Source of the DNA: JBBECF01 sp040881945 | GTDB taxonomy: Bacteria; Pseudomonadota; Alphaproteobacteria; Dongiales; Dongiaceae | NCBI GenBank assembly: GCA_040881945.1 | Contig: JBBECF010000130.1 | Coordinates: 1 to 64,000 of the forward strand | DNA: 64,000 nucleotides | Direction: 5' to 3' | Part shown: positions 1 to 8,359 of the stretch, in pieces | Position numbering within the stretch: the first letter of the stretch is position 1 | How the letters are laid out: each line of letters begins with the position of its first letter | Program-made: the position numbers and the translations under genes | Notes under the pieces: model-generated | Seen by the model: only the letters and a program-made list of their open reading frames with translations | The model's database searches: none | Told to the model about the DNA's origin: nothing

Positions 1-104
1 ATACCCACGGGAGTACCCCTTTCCCTCCCTGACACAAAATCCCTTACGTCACCCGCCCACCGCGACGCCGCGACCCGGATCGCAAACCGTGTTAACATAG
101 CGCC

Positions 105-1415
105 ATGGAGATGCCGATCCCGGTCAACGAAAGCGAGCGCTTGGTCGCGCTGCGGGAGTACCGCATCCTCGACACGCCCGCCGAGGAAAACTACGACGAG
201 ATCTGCGAGCTGGCGGCGCAGATTTGCGGCTGCCCGCTGGCGGTGATCGGCATGATCGACCAGTCCCGCGAATGGCTGAAATCGAAATACGGTCTGCCCA
301 AGGAAATGACCGCGGTTCCCCGCCATGTCACGATGTGCTCCGCCACGATTTGTCAGAACGATCTGCTGCTCGTTCCCGACCTCACCCAGGACGAGCGCTT
401 CCGCGCCTCTCCCTTGGTCACCGGCCCGCCGAATCTGCGCTTCTATTGCGGCATGCCGCTGATCAATCCCGACGGCTACGCGCTCGGCACCTTGTGCATC
501 ATGGACGTGCAACCGCGCCGGATCACCTTCGAACAGGCCGAGCAAGTGCGCCGCCTGTCGCGCCAGGTGGCGGCGCAGCTCGAGCTTCGGCGCAAGCTGT
601 TCGAGCTCGATGGGGCGCTGAGCGAACTGCGCCAGAGCCGGGAAGAGCTCGCGGCGCAGCGGACGAGGTCCGACGACCTGCTGCTCAACATCCTGCCGGC
701 GGCGATCGCCGAGGAGTTGAAGCGCAACGGCCGCGTGGCGCCGCACTATCACGGCGCGGTCACCATCCTGTTCGCCGATTTCGAGGGCTTCACCAGGCTG
801 GCCGCCAGCACGGAGCCGGCGGCGCTGGTGCATCTGCTCGACCGCTATTTCAGCAAGTTCGACGAGATCGTGGCGGCGCACGGCCTGGAAAAGCTGAAGA
901 CCATCGGCGACGCCTATATGTGCGTCGGCGGCCTGCCGGAAACGAACCGCACCCATCCCTACGACGCCTGCCTGGCGGCGCTGGCCATGCAAGCCTTCGT
1001 CGCCGAAGTCAAGCGCGAGCGCGACACGGGCGGGTTGCCGAGCCTGGAGATGCGGGTCGGCATCCATACCGGGCCGGTGATGGCCGGGGTCGTCGGCAAG
1101 CGCAAGTTCACCTACGACATCTGGGGCGACGCGGTGAATGTCGCCGCGCTGATGGAGGCGAACGGCATGCCCGGCAGGGTCAATATTTCCGAGGGCACCT
1201 ATCAGCGCGTCAAGGACCTGTTCGCGACCGAACGGCGCGGCAGCGTCCAGGCGAAGAACAAGGGCCAGCTCGACATGTATTTCCTCGACCGCATCAAGCC
1301 GGAATTCAGCCGCGACGCCGACGGCCTGGTGCCGAACGATCAGTTCACGATGCGGCGCAGCCACGTGGTGGCCGATTTCTCGCAGTGGACCGGCGGCGCC
1401 GGGGCGACAGGCTAG
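105..1415 (+). CDS. GAF-domain class III adenylate cyclase
   Basis: This 436-residue protein should make cyclic AMP from ATP in the cytoplasm. An N-terminal GAF sensor domain (about residues 20-165) is followed by a short coiled linker and a class III cyclase domain (about 205-385). The metal-binding Asp lies in FADFEGFT near residue 225 and the second in KTIGDAY (Lys265, Asp269). Lys265 together with Asp338 (YDIWGD) is the residue pair that selects adenine, so ATP is the predicted substrate. Oddly, the Arg expected four residues after the transition-state Asn (Asn345) is Leu349. The ligand of the GAF domain cannot be told. No transmembrane segment is visible. The gene is separate from the lipid cluster downstream, with a hairpin at its stop codon. 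Confidence 0.9.
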   Translation: MEMPIPVNESERLVALREYRILDTPAEENYDEICELAAQICGCPLAVIGMIDQSREWLKSKYGLPKEMTAVPRHVTMCSATICQNDLLLVPDLTQDERFRASPLVTGPPNLRFYCGMPLINPDGYALGTLCIMDVQPRRITFEQAEQVRRLSRQVAAQLELRRKLFELDGALSELRQSREELAAQRTRSDDLLLNILPAAIAEELKRNGRVAPHYHGAVTILFADFEGFTRLAASTEPAALVHLLDRYFSKFDEIVAAHGLEKLKTIGDAYMCVGGLPETNRTHPYDACLAALAMQAFVAEVKRERDTGGLPSLEMRVGIHTGPVMAGVVGKRKFTYDIWGDAVNVAALMEANGMPGRVNISEGTYQRVKDLFATERRGSVQAKNKGQLDMYFLDRIKPEFSRDADGLVPNDQFTMRRSHVVADFSQWTGGAGATG

Positions 1416-1433
1416 CCATCGGTCCGGCTAGCC
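1410..1433 (+). terminator. Possible terminator hairpin after the cyclase gene
   Basis: Two copies of the palindromic octamer GGCTAGCC (1410-1417 and 1426-1433) flank an 8-nt loop, so the RNA can form an 8-bp stem. It spans the TAG stop codon of the cyclase gene. There is no following run of T, so intrinsic termination is uncertain. Confidence 0.35.
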
Positions 1434-1551
1434 GGTCACCCGGCCGCGCCGCCGCGTGGCCGGACGCATCGGTCCTGTGCTAGGCTTCCGCCCGGCGGCA
1501 GGGACCGGGACGCCGACGGGCAATAGCGGCGACGGGCGGGGGGAGGCTGGG

Positions 1552-2010
1552 ATGGCCGGATTGGCCGCCGGCAACGCGACAATGGCGAAGTTCGGTTACC
1601 CGGCGACCCTGGTGGCCGACTACGACCGATGGGTCGTCTTGCTGCGCCCGCAGCAGGCGACGCTCGGCGCGCTGGTGTTGGCCTGCCGCGAACCGGCCAC
1701 CGCGTTCTCGGCGATCAGCCGCGAGGCCTTCGCCGAGCTGGCCGGCATCGTCGCCGATATCGAGGGCGCGTTGGCGCGCGCCTTCGCCTTCGACAAGATC
1801 AACTATCTGATGCTGATGATGGTCGACCCGCACGTTCATTTTCACGTCTTGCCGCGCTACGACCGCGAGCGCGCGTTCGCCGGCCTGCGTTTCGTCGACC
1901 CGGGCTGGCCGCGCGCCCCCGACCTGTCGCAGGGGCCGCAATTGACCGATTCGGCGCGCGACGAGTTCCTGACCCTGCTGCGCGCGCAGTGGGCGGAGCG
2001 GCGCCGATGA
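1552..2010 (+). CDS. HIT-family (histidine triad) hydrolase/transferase
   Basis: A protein of 152 residues with the HIT signature HVHFHVLPRY near residues 94-103, which carries the catalytic histidine triad that attacks nucleotide alpha-phosphates. Such proteins hydrolyse nucleoside phosphoramidates, dinucleoside polyphosphates or adenylylated intermediates. I chose the ATG at 1552 because GGGAGG lies about 5 bases before it; an in-frame upstream start at 1456 would add 32 low-complexity residues that do not look like protein. It ends 25 bases before the LptF-like gene and so may be the first gene of the lipid-cluster operon, although its role there is unknown. Confidence 0.85.
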   Translation: MAGLAAGNATMAKFGYPATLVADYDRWVVLLRPQQATLGALVLACREPATAFSAISREAFAELAGIVADIEGALARAFAFDKINYLMLMMVDPHVHFHVLPRYDRERAFAGLRFVDPGWPRAPDLSQGPQLTDSARDEFLTLLRAQWAERRR

Positions 2011-2035
2011 GCGCGGCACGGGTCCGGCGGCGCGC

Positions 2036-3226
2036 ATGAAGACGATCGACCGCTACATCCTCGGCAAGACGCTGGGGCCGTTGTTCGCGGCCATCGGCAT
2101 CGCGCTCGTCGCGATGATGCTCGAGCGCCTGGTGCGCCTGCTCGACCTCCTGGTGAACAAGGGCGGCCCGCTGTTCCTGATTCTGAAGATGCTGGCCAAT
2201 CTGATCCCCCACTATCTGGGGATCGCCCTGCCCGCCGCGTTCTTCGTCGGCGTGCTGCTCGCCATCACGCGGCTGAACAGCGACAGCGAGCTCGACGCCA
2301 TCTACGCCTTCGGCGTCGGGCTGCACCGGCTGCTGGCGCCGATCATGGGACTGGCGGTCGTGCTCATGGTCTGCAGCTCCATCATCATCGGATTCCTGCA
2401 GCCGCATACCCGCTACGCCTACCGGGCGCTGGTTTACGCCGTCACCAGCAACGCTTGGGACAAGGCGCTCGAACGGGGCATCTTCTTCACCGGCTTCGGC
2501 GATACGACGATCGTCGTGCAGGACATCGCGGACGGCGGCCAGCGGCTTTCCGGGATCTTCATTTACGAGGAGAAGCCGCCCTCGCGGTCGATCACGACGA
2601 CCGCGGCGGAAGGACGCATCTATCGGTCGCGCGTGGATTACCGGCTGATTCTCAGCCTCAAGAGCGGCGTGCGCCTGGAGACCGACGCCGTCGGCGGCAA
2701 GACGAGCGTGCTCAGCTTCGACGACATGGCGTTTCCGCTCGACCTGGCGTTCGACGTGCAAGGCTTCCACGAGCGCGGCACGGCCGATCGCGAGCTGACA
2801 ACGCTCGAGCTGTGGGCGATGCGCGACAACCCGCCCCCGGGCATCGCGAAGACGGAGATCATGACCGAGATGCACGGCCGCGCGGTGCGCGTCGCCACGC
2901 TGCTGATCCTGCCGCTGTTCGCGATCCCGCTCGGCATGGCGTCGCGCCGCGGACGACGCGGCATCGGTCTGGCGTTCGGCCTGGCGCTGGTGATCTTCTA
3001 TCATTACGTCTTGCAGCTCGGCGAGAGCCTGTCGGACCTCGGCGTCGTCTCGCCGTGGGTCGGCCTGTGGTCGCCCTTCGCGGTCTTTGCCGGCGTCAGC
3101 ATGTGGAGCTTCCTGCTGGCGCGCCGGCGTCCCGGACACAACCCGATCTCGGTCACGATGGACCAGTTGGAACGCGCCTACGACGCGCTCCGCGGGCTGG
3201 CGTTGCGGCCCCGGACGGCGGCGTGA
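2036..3226 (+). CDS. LptF-like YjgP/YjgQ permease (probable second paralogue)
   Basis: This 396-residue inner-membrane protein has the YjgP/YjgQ layout: three N-terminal membrane helices, a periplasmic beta-jellyroll region (about residues 130-270) and three C-terminal helices. LptF and LptG normally pair with the LptB ATPase to extract lipopolysaccharide for the Lpt bridge. The core alphaproteobacterial lptFG pair usually sits beside lptD, surA, pdxA and rsmA; here the neighbours are lipid headgroup and acyl-modifying genes, so I infer a specialised copy that moves another lipid. Its TGA shares one base with the ATG of the next gene. The family call is secure, the cargo is inference. Confidence 0.88.
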   Translation: MKTIDRYILGKTLGPLFAAIGIALVAMMLERLVRLLDLLVNKGGPLFLILKMLANLIPHYLGIALPAAFFVGVLLAITRLNSDSELDAIYAFGVGLHRLLAPIMGLAVVLMVCSSIIIGFLQPHTRYAYRALVYAVTSNAWDKALERGIFFTGFGDTTIVVQDIADGGQRLSGIFIYEEKPPSRSITTTAAEGRIYRSRVDYRLILSLKSGVRLETDAVGGKTSVLSFDDMAFPLDLAFDVQGFHERGTADRELTTLELWAMRDNPPPGIAKTEIMTEMHGRAVRVATLLILPLFAIPLGMASRRGRRGIGLAFGLALVIFYHYVLQLGESLSDLGVVSPWVGLWSPFAVFAGVSMWSFLLARRRPGHNPISVTMDQLERAYDALRGLALRPRTAA

Positions 3227-4311
3227 TGCGCACCCTGATCGGCTACGTCACGCGGGTGTTCCTTGCCCAGCTCGCCCTGATGCTGACGGCTTTCGTGGTC
3301 TTGATGCAGATCCTCGACCTGCTGAACAGCGCCGACCAGCTGTTTCGGCGGCATGGCGACGATCCGCTGGTGCTGCTGCGCTATGCCGGCTTGCGCCTGC
3401 CCGAGCTCGTCACCTTCATGCTGCCGTTCTCGGTGCTCATGGCGTCGCTGCTGGCGCTGGCGCGGCTGGCCCACAACAACGAGGTGCTGGCGCTGAAGGC
3501 CGCGGGCATGTCGTTCTATAAGCTGCTGTCGTGCTTCGTGCCGGCCGCCCTCGCCGTGGCTGTCCTGCATTTCGTGTTCAGCGACCAGCTCACGCCGTTG
3601 GCGGCGCGGGCCCTGGATAACTGGGAGGCGAAGAGCCGCGCCGTCGCCGCCAGCCAGGCGGAGGGCGCCAAGCCGGCGGTCTGGGTGCGCGACGGCAGCA
3701 CGATCGCACGCGTCGCCGGCATCTTGCGCGACGGCAACGAGCTGCGCGGCGTGACCCTATTCCTGCGCGACGCCCGCGGCAACCTGCGCCAGCACCTGAC
3801 GGCGCGCCGCGCGGTCTATGCCGACGGCGCGTGGCGTCTGTTCGACGTCGAGCCGCGGCTGATCTCGTCCACCGGGACCGTCGCGTCCGCGTGGCTGGCC
3901 GAGGCGCCATGGCAGACGAAGCTGACGCCGGATCACTTTTCCGACCTCTCGGCGCCGCCGACAACGCTGTCGCTGAAAGAACTGGCGGCCTTCGTCGCCA
4001 ACCCCGGGGTCGGCAACCGCCCGACCTATTTTTACGAGACCTGGTTGCACAAGCGGCTGGCCATCCCCGTTGCCTCGTTCCTGATGGTGCTGCTGGCGGC
4101 GCCCGTGGCCCAGGGGCTGCGGCGCCACGGCGGCATCGCCGCCGGTCTGACCGCCGGCGTCGGGCTGGGTTTCCTGTTCTTCGTCACCGACGGCCTGGTG
4201 CTGGCGCTCGGCGAAGCCGGCGCACTGCCCCCGGCGCTGGCCGCCTGGAGTGCGACGGTCGTGTTCGCGAGCGTCGGCGGCGCGGCGCTCATCCGCATGG
4301 AAGGGTACTGA
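3226..4311 (+). CDS. LptG-like YjgP/YjgQ permease (probable second paralogue)
   Basis: A 361-residue partner of the preceding permease with the same helix-jellyroll-helix arrangement. The N-terminal helix contains LMQILDLL and is followed by the conserved RLPELVTFMLPFSVLMASLL segment and the NEVLALKAAG coupling region, features of LptG. The start ATG overlaps the LptF stop as TGATG, and its own stop overlaps the next ATG in the same way, implying translational coupling of transport and headgroup genes. No lptB-like ATPase or lptC lies in the window, so it would have to share the housekeeping LptB. Export of a sphingolipid-like cargo is inference from context. Confidence 0.88.
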   Translation: MRTLIGYVTRVFLAQLALMLTAFVVLMQILDLLNSADQLFRRHGDDPLVLLRYAGLRLPELVTFMLPFSVLMASLLALARLAHNNEVLALKAAGMSFYKLLSCFVPAALAVAVLHFVFSDQLTPLAARALDNWEAKSRAVAASQAEGAKPAVWVRDGSTIARVAGILRDGNELRGVTLFLRDARGNLRQHLTARRAVYADGAWRLFDVEPRLISSTGTVASAWLAEAPWQTKLTPDHFSDLSAPPTTLSLKELAAFVANPGVGNRPTYFYETWLHKRLAIPVASFLMVLLAAPVAQGLRRHGGIAAGLTAGVGLGFLFFVTDGLVLALGEAGALPPALAAWSATVVFASVGGAALIRMEGY

Positions 4312-5567
4312 TGAAGGCGTGGATCGACGCCGCCGCCGCGCGCGACGATATCCGCGTCTTCGGGCTGAGCCTGATCGAGCGGCATCTGCGCGCCTTCGCC
4401 CTGTTGCGTCCGCGGCCGACCGAGATTTGCATCGACCTGGGCGATTCCGCCGCCCGCCCGCCGATCCCGGCGCGGCTGGCGCGAAGGCTGCCGCTGCGCT
4501 GGACGCAGTCGCCCGGGACGGCGGGCGAACGGCTGCGGCGCTATCTCGACGACGCCGGAAACGAGACGGTGCTAGCGGTCGCCGGCGACGCGCTCGTCGA
4601 TCCCCGGCTTTACGGGTTCATGGCGCAACGCGAGGGGTCGTGGGCGGCGCGCGCCGGCGCCGAGCGGACCGCCATCCTGCGCCTCGAGCCGCGCGACCGC
4701 GAGGCGGTCGTCGGCGACGCCGGGTCGCTGTTCGAGGCGGCGGAGGCGGCGCTGCGCAGGCCCGGCGTCCGCGAGGTCGCGCCCGAGGACTTCCCGGCCT
4801 TCATCGCGATGCTGCGGCGCAGCCTGCCGTTCTACCTGTTCACGCTCGCCGACCGGGCGGCGCGCGACCGCTGCGAGCGCTTCCTGTTCCGCTCGAACTA
4901 CAAGGGATCGACCGACCTGCTCACCGAATACCTCTATCCGCCGCTGGTCTGGCGCCTGGTGCAACCGCTGGCGCGGGCCCGGGTCCACCCCAATCTGGTG
5001 ACGCTGCTCGGCGTCGCCTTCGCCTTCGCCGCGGTGCCGTTGTTCGCCGCCGGCGAGTTCGCGGCGGGGCTGATCCTCGCCTATGCCATGAGCGTGCTCG
5101 ACTCGGTCGACGGCAAGCTCGCCCGCCTGACCTTCACCGATTCCCGGCTCGGCACGTTTCTCGATCACGGATTGGACATCGTGCATCCGCCGCTGTGGTA
5201 CCTGGCCTGGGCCTGGGGACTGAGCGGCGGCGACGCCGGATCGACCGTGTTCGCGGCGGCGATCGGGATGACCGTCCTCTACATCCTCGACCGTCTGTGC
5301 CTGATGATCTACCGGGCGCGATTCAAGCGCGGCCTGCATACCCACGCCGCGATCGACGCGTTCATCCGCCGCTTCATCTCGCGCCGGAACATCAACCTGG
5401 CGCTGTTCACGGTCGGCTACGTCGCCGGTCTCGGCGTCGCGGCGTTCTACCTGATCGTGCTGTGGCAGGCGGCGACGCTCGCCTATCATGCCGGGCGCAC
5501 GGCGTGGATCCTGGGCGTCGAGCGCGCCGCGCCGGGCCGCCCGATCGCCGGTCCGGCCGGAAGGTGA
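4311..5567 (+). CDS. CDP-alcohol phosphatidyltransferase with degenerate N-terminal domain
   Basis: The C-terminal half of this 418-residue membrane protein carries the complete CDP-alcohol phosphotransferase motif, with DG and AR near residues 267-272 and the downstream G, D and D residues (DSRLGTFLDHGLD). This family swaps CMP for a second alcohol, building phosphodiester lipid headgroups. About five hydrophobic helices follow or flank the motif. Residues 1 to about 190 resemble the soluble domain seen in fused cytidylyltransferase/phosphotransferase proteins but lack a clear glycine-rich nucleotide loop, so that part looks non-catalytic. Separate nucleotidyltransferases at 7574 and 8342 could supply the CDP-alcohol. 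Its ATG overlaps the LptG stop. Confidence 0.85.
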   Translation: MKAWIDAAAARDDIRVFGLSLIERHLRAFALLRPRPTEICIDLGDSAARPPIPARLARRLPLRWTQSPGTAGERLRRYLDDAGNETVLAVAGDALVDPRLYGFMAQREGSWAARAGAERTAILRLEPRDREAVVGDAGSLFEAAEAALRRPGVREVAPEDFPAFIAMLRRSLPFYLFTLADRAARDRCERFLFRSNYKGSTDLLTEYLYPPLVWRLVQPLARARVHPNLVTLLGVAFAFAAVPLFAAGEFAAGLILAYAMSVLDSVDGKLARLTFTDSRLGTFLDHGLDIVHPPLWYLAWAWGLSGGDAGSTVFAAAIGMTVLYILDRLCLMIYRARFKRGLHTHAAIDAFIRRFISRRNINLALFTVGYVAGLGVAAFYLIVLWQAATLAYHAGRTAWILGVERAAPGRPIAGPAGR

Positions 5568-5631
5568 CGGGCTTGCGCGACCGCGTCGGCGTCACTAGAT
5601 TGCGGCATTCCATGATCCCGGAGAATCGTCC

Positions 5632-6414
5632 GTGGCGGTGAGCCTCGCGTTCTGGAAGGAGCGCACCCACAACCTCAGCCGCATGTCGCTGGGCGATCTG
5701 GTGAAGGTGTACTTCACCTATCCGGCGGTGCTGGTCTATCTCGCCCTCGCCGCGCTCGCCGCCGGGCTGGCGCTGAGTTGGGTCGAGGCGTGGTGGTCGA
5801 TCGCGGTCGCGGCGGCGCTGGCCGGCCTCGTCTATCCCCTGGTCTGGTACCTGCTGCACCGCTTCGTGCTGCACGGGCGCTATCTCTACAAGTCGCGCCG
5901 CACCGCGGCGGCGTGGAAGCGCATTCATTTCGACCACCACCAGGACCCGCACGATCTGCGGGTGCTGTTCGGCGCGCTGTACACGACCCTGCCGACGATC
6001 GCGCTGGTGACGCTGCCGATCGGCTGGCTGGTCGGCGGCCCGGCGGGGGCCGCCGCGGCCTTCTTCGGCGGCGTCGCGACGACCTTGTTCTACGAGTTCT
6101 GCCACTGCGTGCAACACCTGAACCACGCGCCGAAATCGCGCTTCCTGCAGCGCATCAAGCGGCTGCACCTGGCCCACCATTTCCATAACGAGACCGGCAA
6201 TTTCGGCATCACCAACTTCCTGTGGGACCGCGTCTTCGGCACGTTTTACGACAAGGCGAAACAGGTGCCGCGCAGCCCGACGGTGTTCAACCTCGGCTAC
6301 GACTCGGTCGAGGCGGAGCGCTATCCGTGGGTGGCGCGGCTGTCGCAGGGCACGCGCCGCCTCCGCCCGGCGACGCCGGCCGCCGAGCATCGGGCCCGTC
6401 GCACCCGCGCATGA
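5632..6414 (+). CDS. Fatty acid hydroxylase / sterol desaturase family di-iron enzyme
   Basis: A 260-residue membrane-bound di-iron oxygenase of the fatty acid hydroxylase superfamily. The histidine clusters are all present: HRFVLH (from His76), HFDHHQDPH, HCVQHLNH and HLAHHFHNE. These enzymes insert a hydroxyl or double bond into a lipid chain using oxygen. The start is GTG at 5632, with a purine-rich CCGGAG a few bases upstream; the nearer ATG at 5612 is out of frame. The stop overlaps the next gene as ATGA. In this neighbourhood hydroxylation of a long-chain base or amide-linked acyl chain is the most natural role, but chain and position cannot be read from the sequence. Confidence 0.87.
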   Translation: MAVSLAFWKERTHNLSRMSLGDLVKVYFTYPAVLVYLALAALAAGLALSWVEAWWSIAVAAALAGLVYPLVWYLLHRFVLHGRYLYKSRRTAAAWKRIHFDHHQDPHDLRVLFGALYTTLPTIALVTLPIGWLVGGPAGAAAAFFGGVATTLFYEFCHCVQHLNHAPKSRFLQRIKRLHLAHHFHNETGNFGITNFLWDRVFGTFYDKAKQVPRSPTVFNLGYDSVEAERYPWVARLSQGTRRLRPATPAAEHRARRTRA

Positions 6415-7577
6415 CCGCGGCGTCGGCGCACTGCGCCGCGGCGCCGTTGCGCGTCGAGCCGGTCGACGGCCGCCGCGACCTCGATCGCTTCATCCGTCTG
6501 CCGCGCCGCCTGTACCGCGGCCAGGCCGGCTACGTCGCGCCGCTGACGACGGAGCTGCGGCGCACGCTGAGCCCCGGCAAGAACCCCTATTTCGGCCATG
6601 CCACGGCCCGGCTGTGGCTGGCCTATCGCGGCCCGCGTCCGGTCGGGCGGATCAGCGCCCAGATCGACCGGCTGTACCTGGAGCGGCACGGCGACGCCAC
6701 CGGCCATTTCGGCTTCCTCGACGCCGAGGACGACGCCGCGACCTTCGGCGCCCTGACCGCGAGCGCCGAGGACTGGCTGCGCGCCCAGGGCCTGCGCCGC
6801 GTCCGCGGCCCGTTCAACCTGTCGATCAACGAGGAGTGCGGCCTGCTGGTCGACGGCTTCGCCGCCCGCTCGATGATGATGATGGGCTTCGCGCCGCCCT
6901 ATGCCGGGCGCCGGCTGGCGGAGCAGGGCTACGGCAAGGCCAAGGATCTCCTGGCCTATGACTACGACCTCGACACCGTGCCGCCGATCGACGGCCACGG
7001 TCTGCTCGACCGCGTCCAGGCCGGCGGCCGGGTCGCGGTCCGGCCGCTCGACATGGCGCGCTACGACCGCGACCTGGCGGTCATCCTCGACATCTTCAAC
7101 GACGCCTGGGCGGAGAACTGGGGCTTCGTGCCGTTTACCGAGGCCGAGATCACCCAGGCAGCCGCCTCCTTGCGCCCCCTCGTCCGCCCCGAGCTGGTGT
7201 GGATTGCCGAGGTCGACGGCGTGCCGGCGGCGATGATCGTGGCGCTGCCGAACCTCAACGAGGCTATCGCCGACCTGAACGGCGAGCTGCTTCCGTTCGG
7301 CTGGCTGAAGCTGCTGTGGCGGCTGAAGTTCCACCGCTTTCGCACCGCCCGCGTGCCGCTGTTCGGCGTGCGCCGGCGCTACCACCGCTCGCCGCTCGGC
7401 GCGGCGCTGGTGCTGCTGGCGCTTGCGGCGCTGCGCCGCGACGGCGCGCGGCTCGGCTTCCGCGCCGCCGAGCTGTCGTGGATTCTGGAGGACAACCTGG
7501 CGGTCCGCCGCGTCATCGAGAGCGTCGGCGGCCGGGTCTACAAGACCTACCGGATCTACGAGAAGGCGCTGGCATGA
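6411..7577 (+). CDS. GNAT-fold N-acyltransferase, candidate bacterial ceramide synthase
   Basis: A 388-residue soluble protein of the GNAT superfamily type often labelled only as N-acetyltransferase or hypothetical. Hallmarks are the VRGPFNLSINEECGLLVDGF block around residues 127-146, the run of methionines before GFAPPY, and a C-terminal acyl-CoA fold ending ELSWILEDNLAVRRVIESVGG. I recall that the Caulobacter ceramide synthase (bCerS) is a GNAT-like acyltransferase encoded beside nucleotidyltransferase and LptFG-type genes, and that matches this neighbourhood. The specific call is inference; an acyltransferase acting on another amine is the alternative. It overlaps both neighbours by ATGA. 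Confidence 0.6.
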   Translation: MTAASAHCAAAPLRVEPVDGRRDLDRFIRLPRRLYRGQAGYVAPLTTELRRTLSPGKNPYFGHATARLWLAYRGPRPVGRISAQIDRLYLERHGDATGHFGFLDAEDDAATFGALTASAEDWLRAQGLRRVRGPFNLSINEECGLLVDGFAARSMMMMGFAPPYAGRRLAEQGYGKAKDLLAYDYDLDTVPPIDGHGLLDRVQAGGRVAVRPLDMARYDRDLAVILDIFNDAWAENWGFVPFTEAEITQAAASLRPLVRPELVWIAEVDGVPAAMIVALPNLNEAIADLNGELLPFGWLKLLWRLKFHRFRTARVPLFGVRRRYHRSPLGAALVLLALAALRRDGARLGFRAAELSWILEDNLAVRRVIESVGGRVYKTYRIYEKALA

Positions 7578-8359
7578 ACGACGGCGCGTTGACGGCGCTG
7601 GTGCTCGCCGGCAGCCGCGGACCGGACGACCCGGTGGCCCGCCACGCCGGCGCTCAGGCCAAGGCCTTCGTCCCGGTCGCCGGCGTGCCGATGCTGCTGC
7701 GCGTCGTGCGCACGCTGGTCGCCTGCCCGGCCGTCGGCCGCATCGCGCTGTGCCTCGACGGCGACGCGACGTTCGAGGCGGTCCCCGAGCTCGCCGCCCT
7801 GGCCGCCGCCGGCCGTGTGGTCCGGGTCGCCAGCGTTGGGACGCCGGCGTTGAGCGTGCGGCGCGCCCTCGACTCGCTCGGCACGCCGTTGCTGGTGGCG
7901 ACCGCCGACCACCCGCTGTTGACGACGGCGATGGTCGAGCATTTCTGCGCCGCGGCGCCGGCGGACGCCGACCTGACCGCGGCGGTGGCCTCGGCCACGC
8001 TGGTGCGGCGCGCCTATCCCGACGCGGTGCGCACCTTTTACCGTTTCGCCGGCGAGGGCTACAGCGGCTGCAACCTGTTCCTGCTGCGCACGCCGGCGGC
8101 GGCGCGCGTAATCGACTTCTGGTCGCGCCTCGAACGCCATCGCAAGCGGCCGTGGCGCCTGGTCTCGGCGGTCGGGCCGCTCACGCTGCTGCGTTTCCTG
8201 CTCGGGCGGCTGACGCTCGAGGCGGCGCTCGAGCGGCTGTCGGCGCAAACCGGCGCCAGGGTGCGCGCCGTTCTCATGCCGTTCGCCGAGGCCGCCATCG
8301 ACGTCGATCGGCCGGCCGATCTGGACCTGGCGGAGGCGATCCTACGGCGCCGCGCGTAA
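7574..8359 (+). CDS. MobA-like nucleotidyltransferase
   Basis: The 261-residue product begins with the nucleotide-binding loop LVLAGSRGPDDP and has the lysine of AKAFVPVAGVPML near residue 30, then ATADHPLLT with the metal-binding aspartate, all typical of MobA/IspD-type NTP transferases. These activate a phosphorylated alcohol or sugar as a nucleoside diphosphate. It is the last gene of the coupled lipid block (ATGA overlap with the acyltransferase) and overlaps the convergent cytidylyltransferase-like gene by 18 bases. A molybdenum-cofactor role is possible for the family but is not supported by these neighbours. Confidence 0.75.
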   Translation: MNDGALTALVLAGSRGPDDPVARHAGAQAKAFVPVAGVPMLLRVVRTLVACPAVGRIALCLDGDATFEAVPELAALAAAGRVVRVASVGTPALSVRRALDSLGTPLLVATADHPLLTTAMVEHFCAAAPADADLTAAVASATLVRRAYPDAVRTFYRFAGEGYSGCNLFLLRTPAAARVIDFWSRLERHRKRPWRLVSAVGPLTLLRFLLGRLTLEAALERLSAQTGARVRAVLMPFAEAAIDVDRPADLDLAEAILRRRA

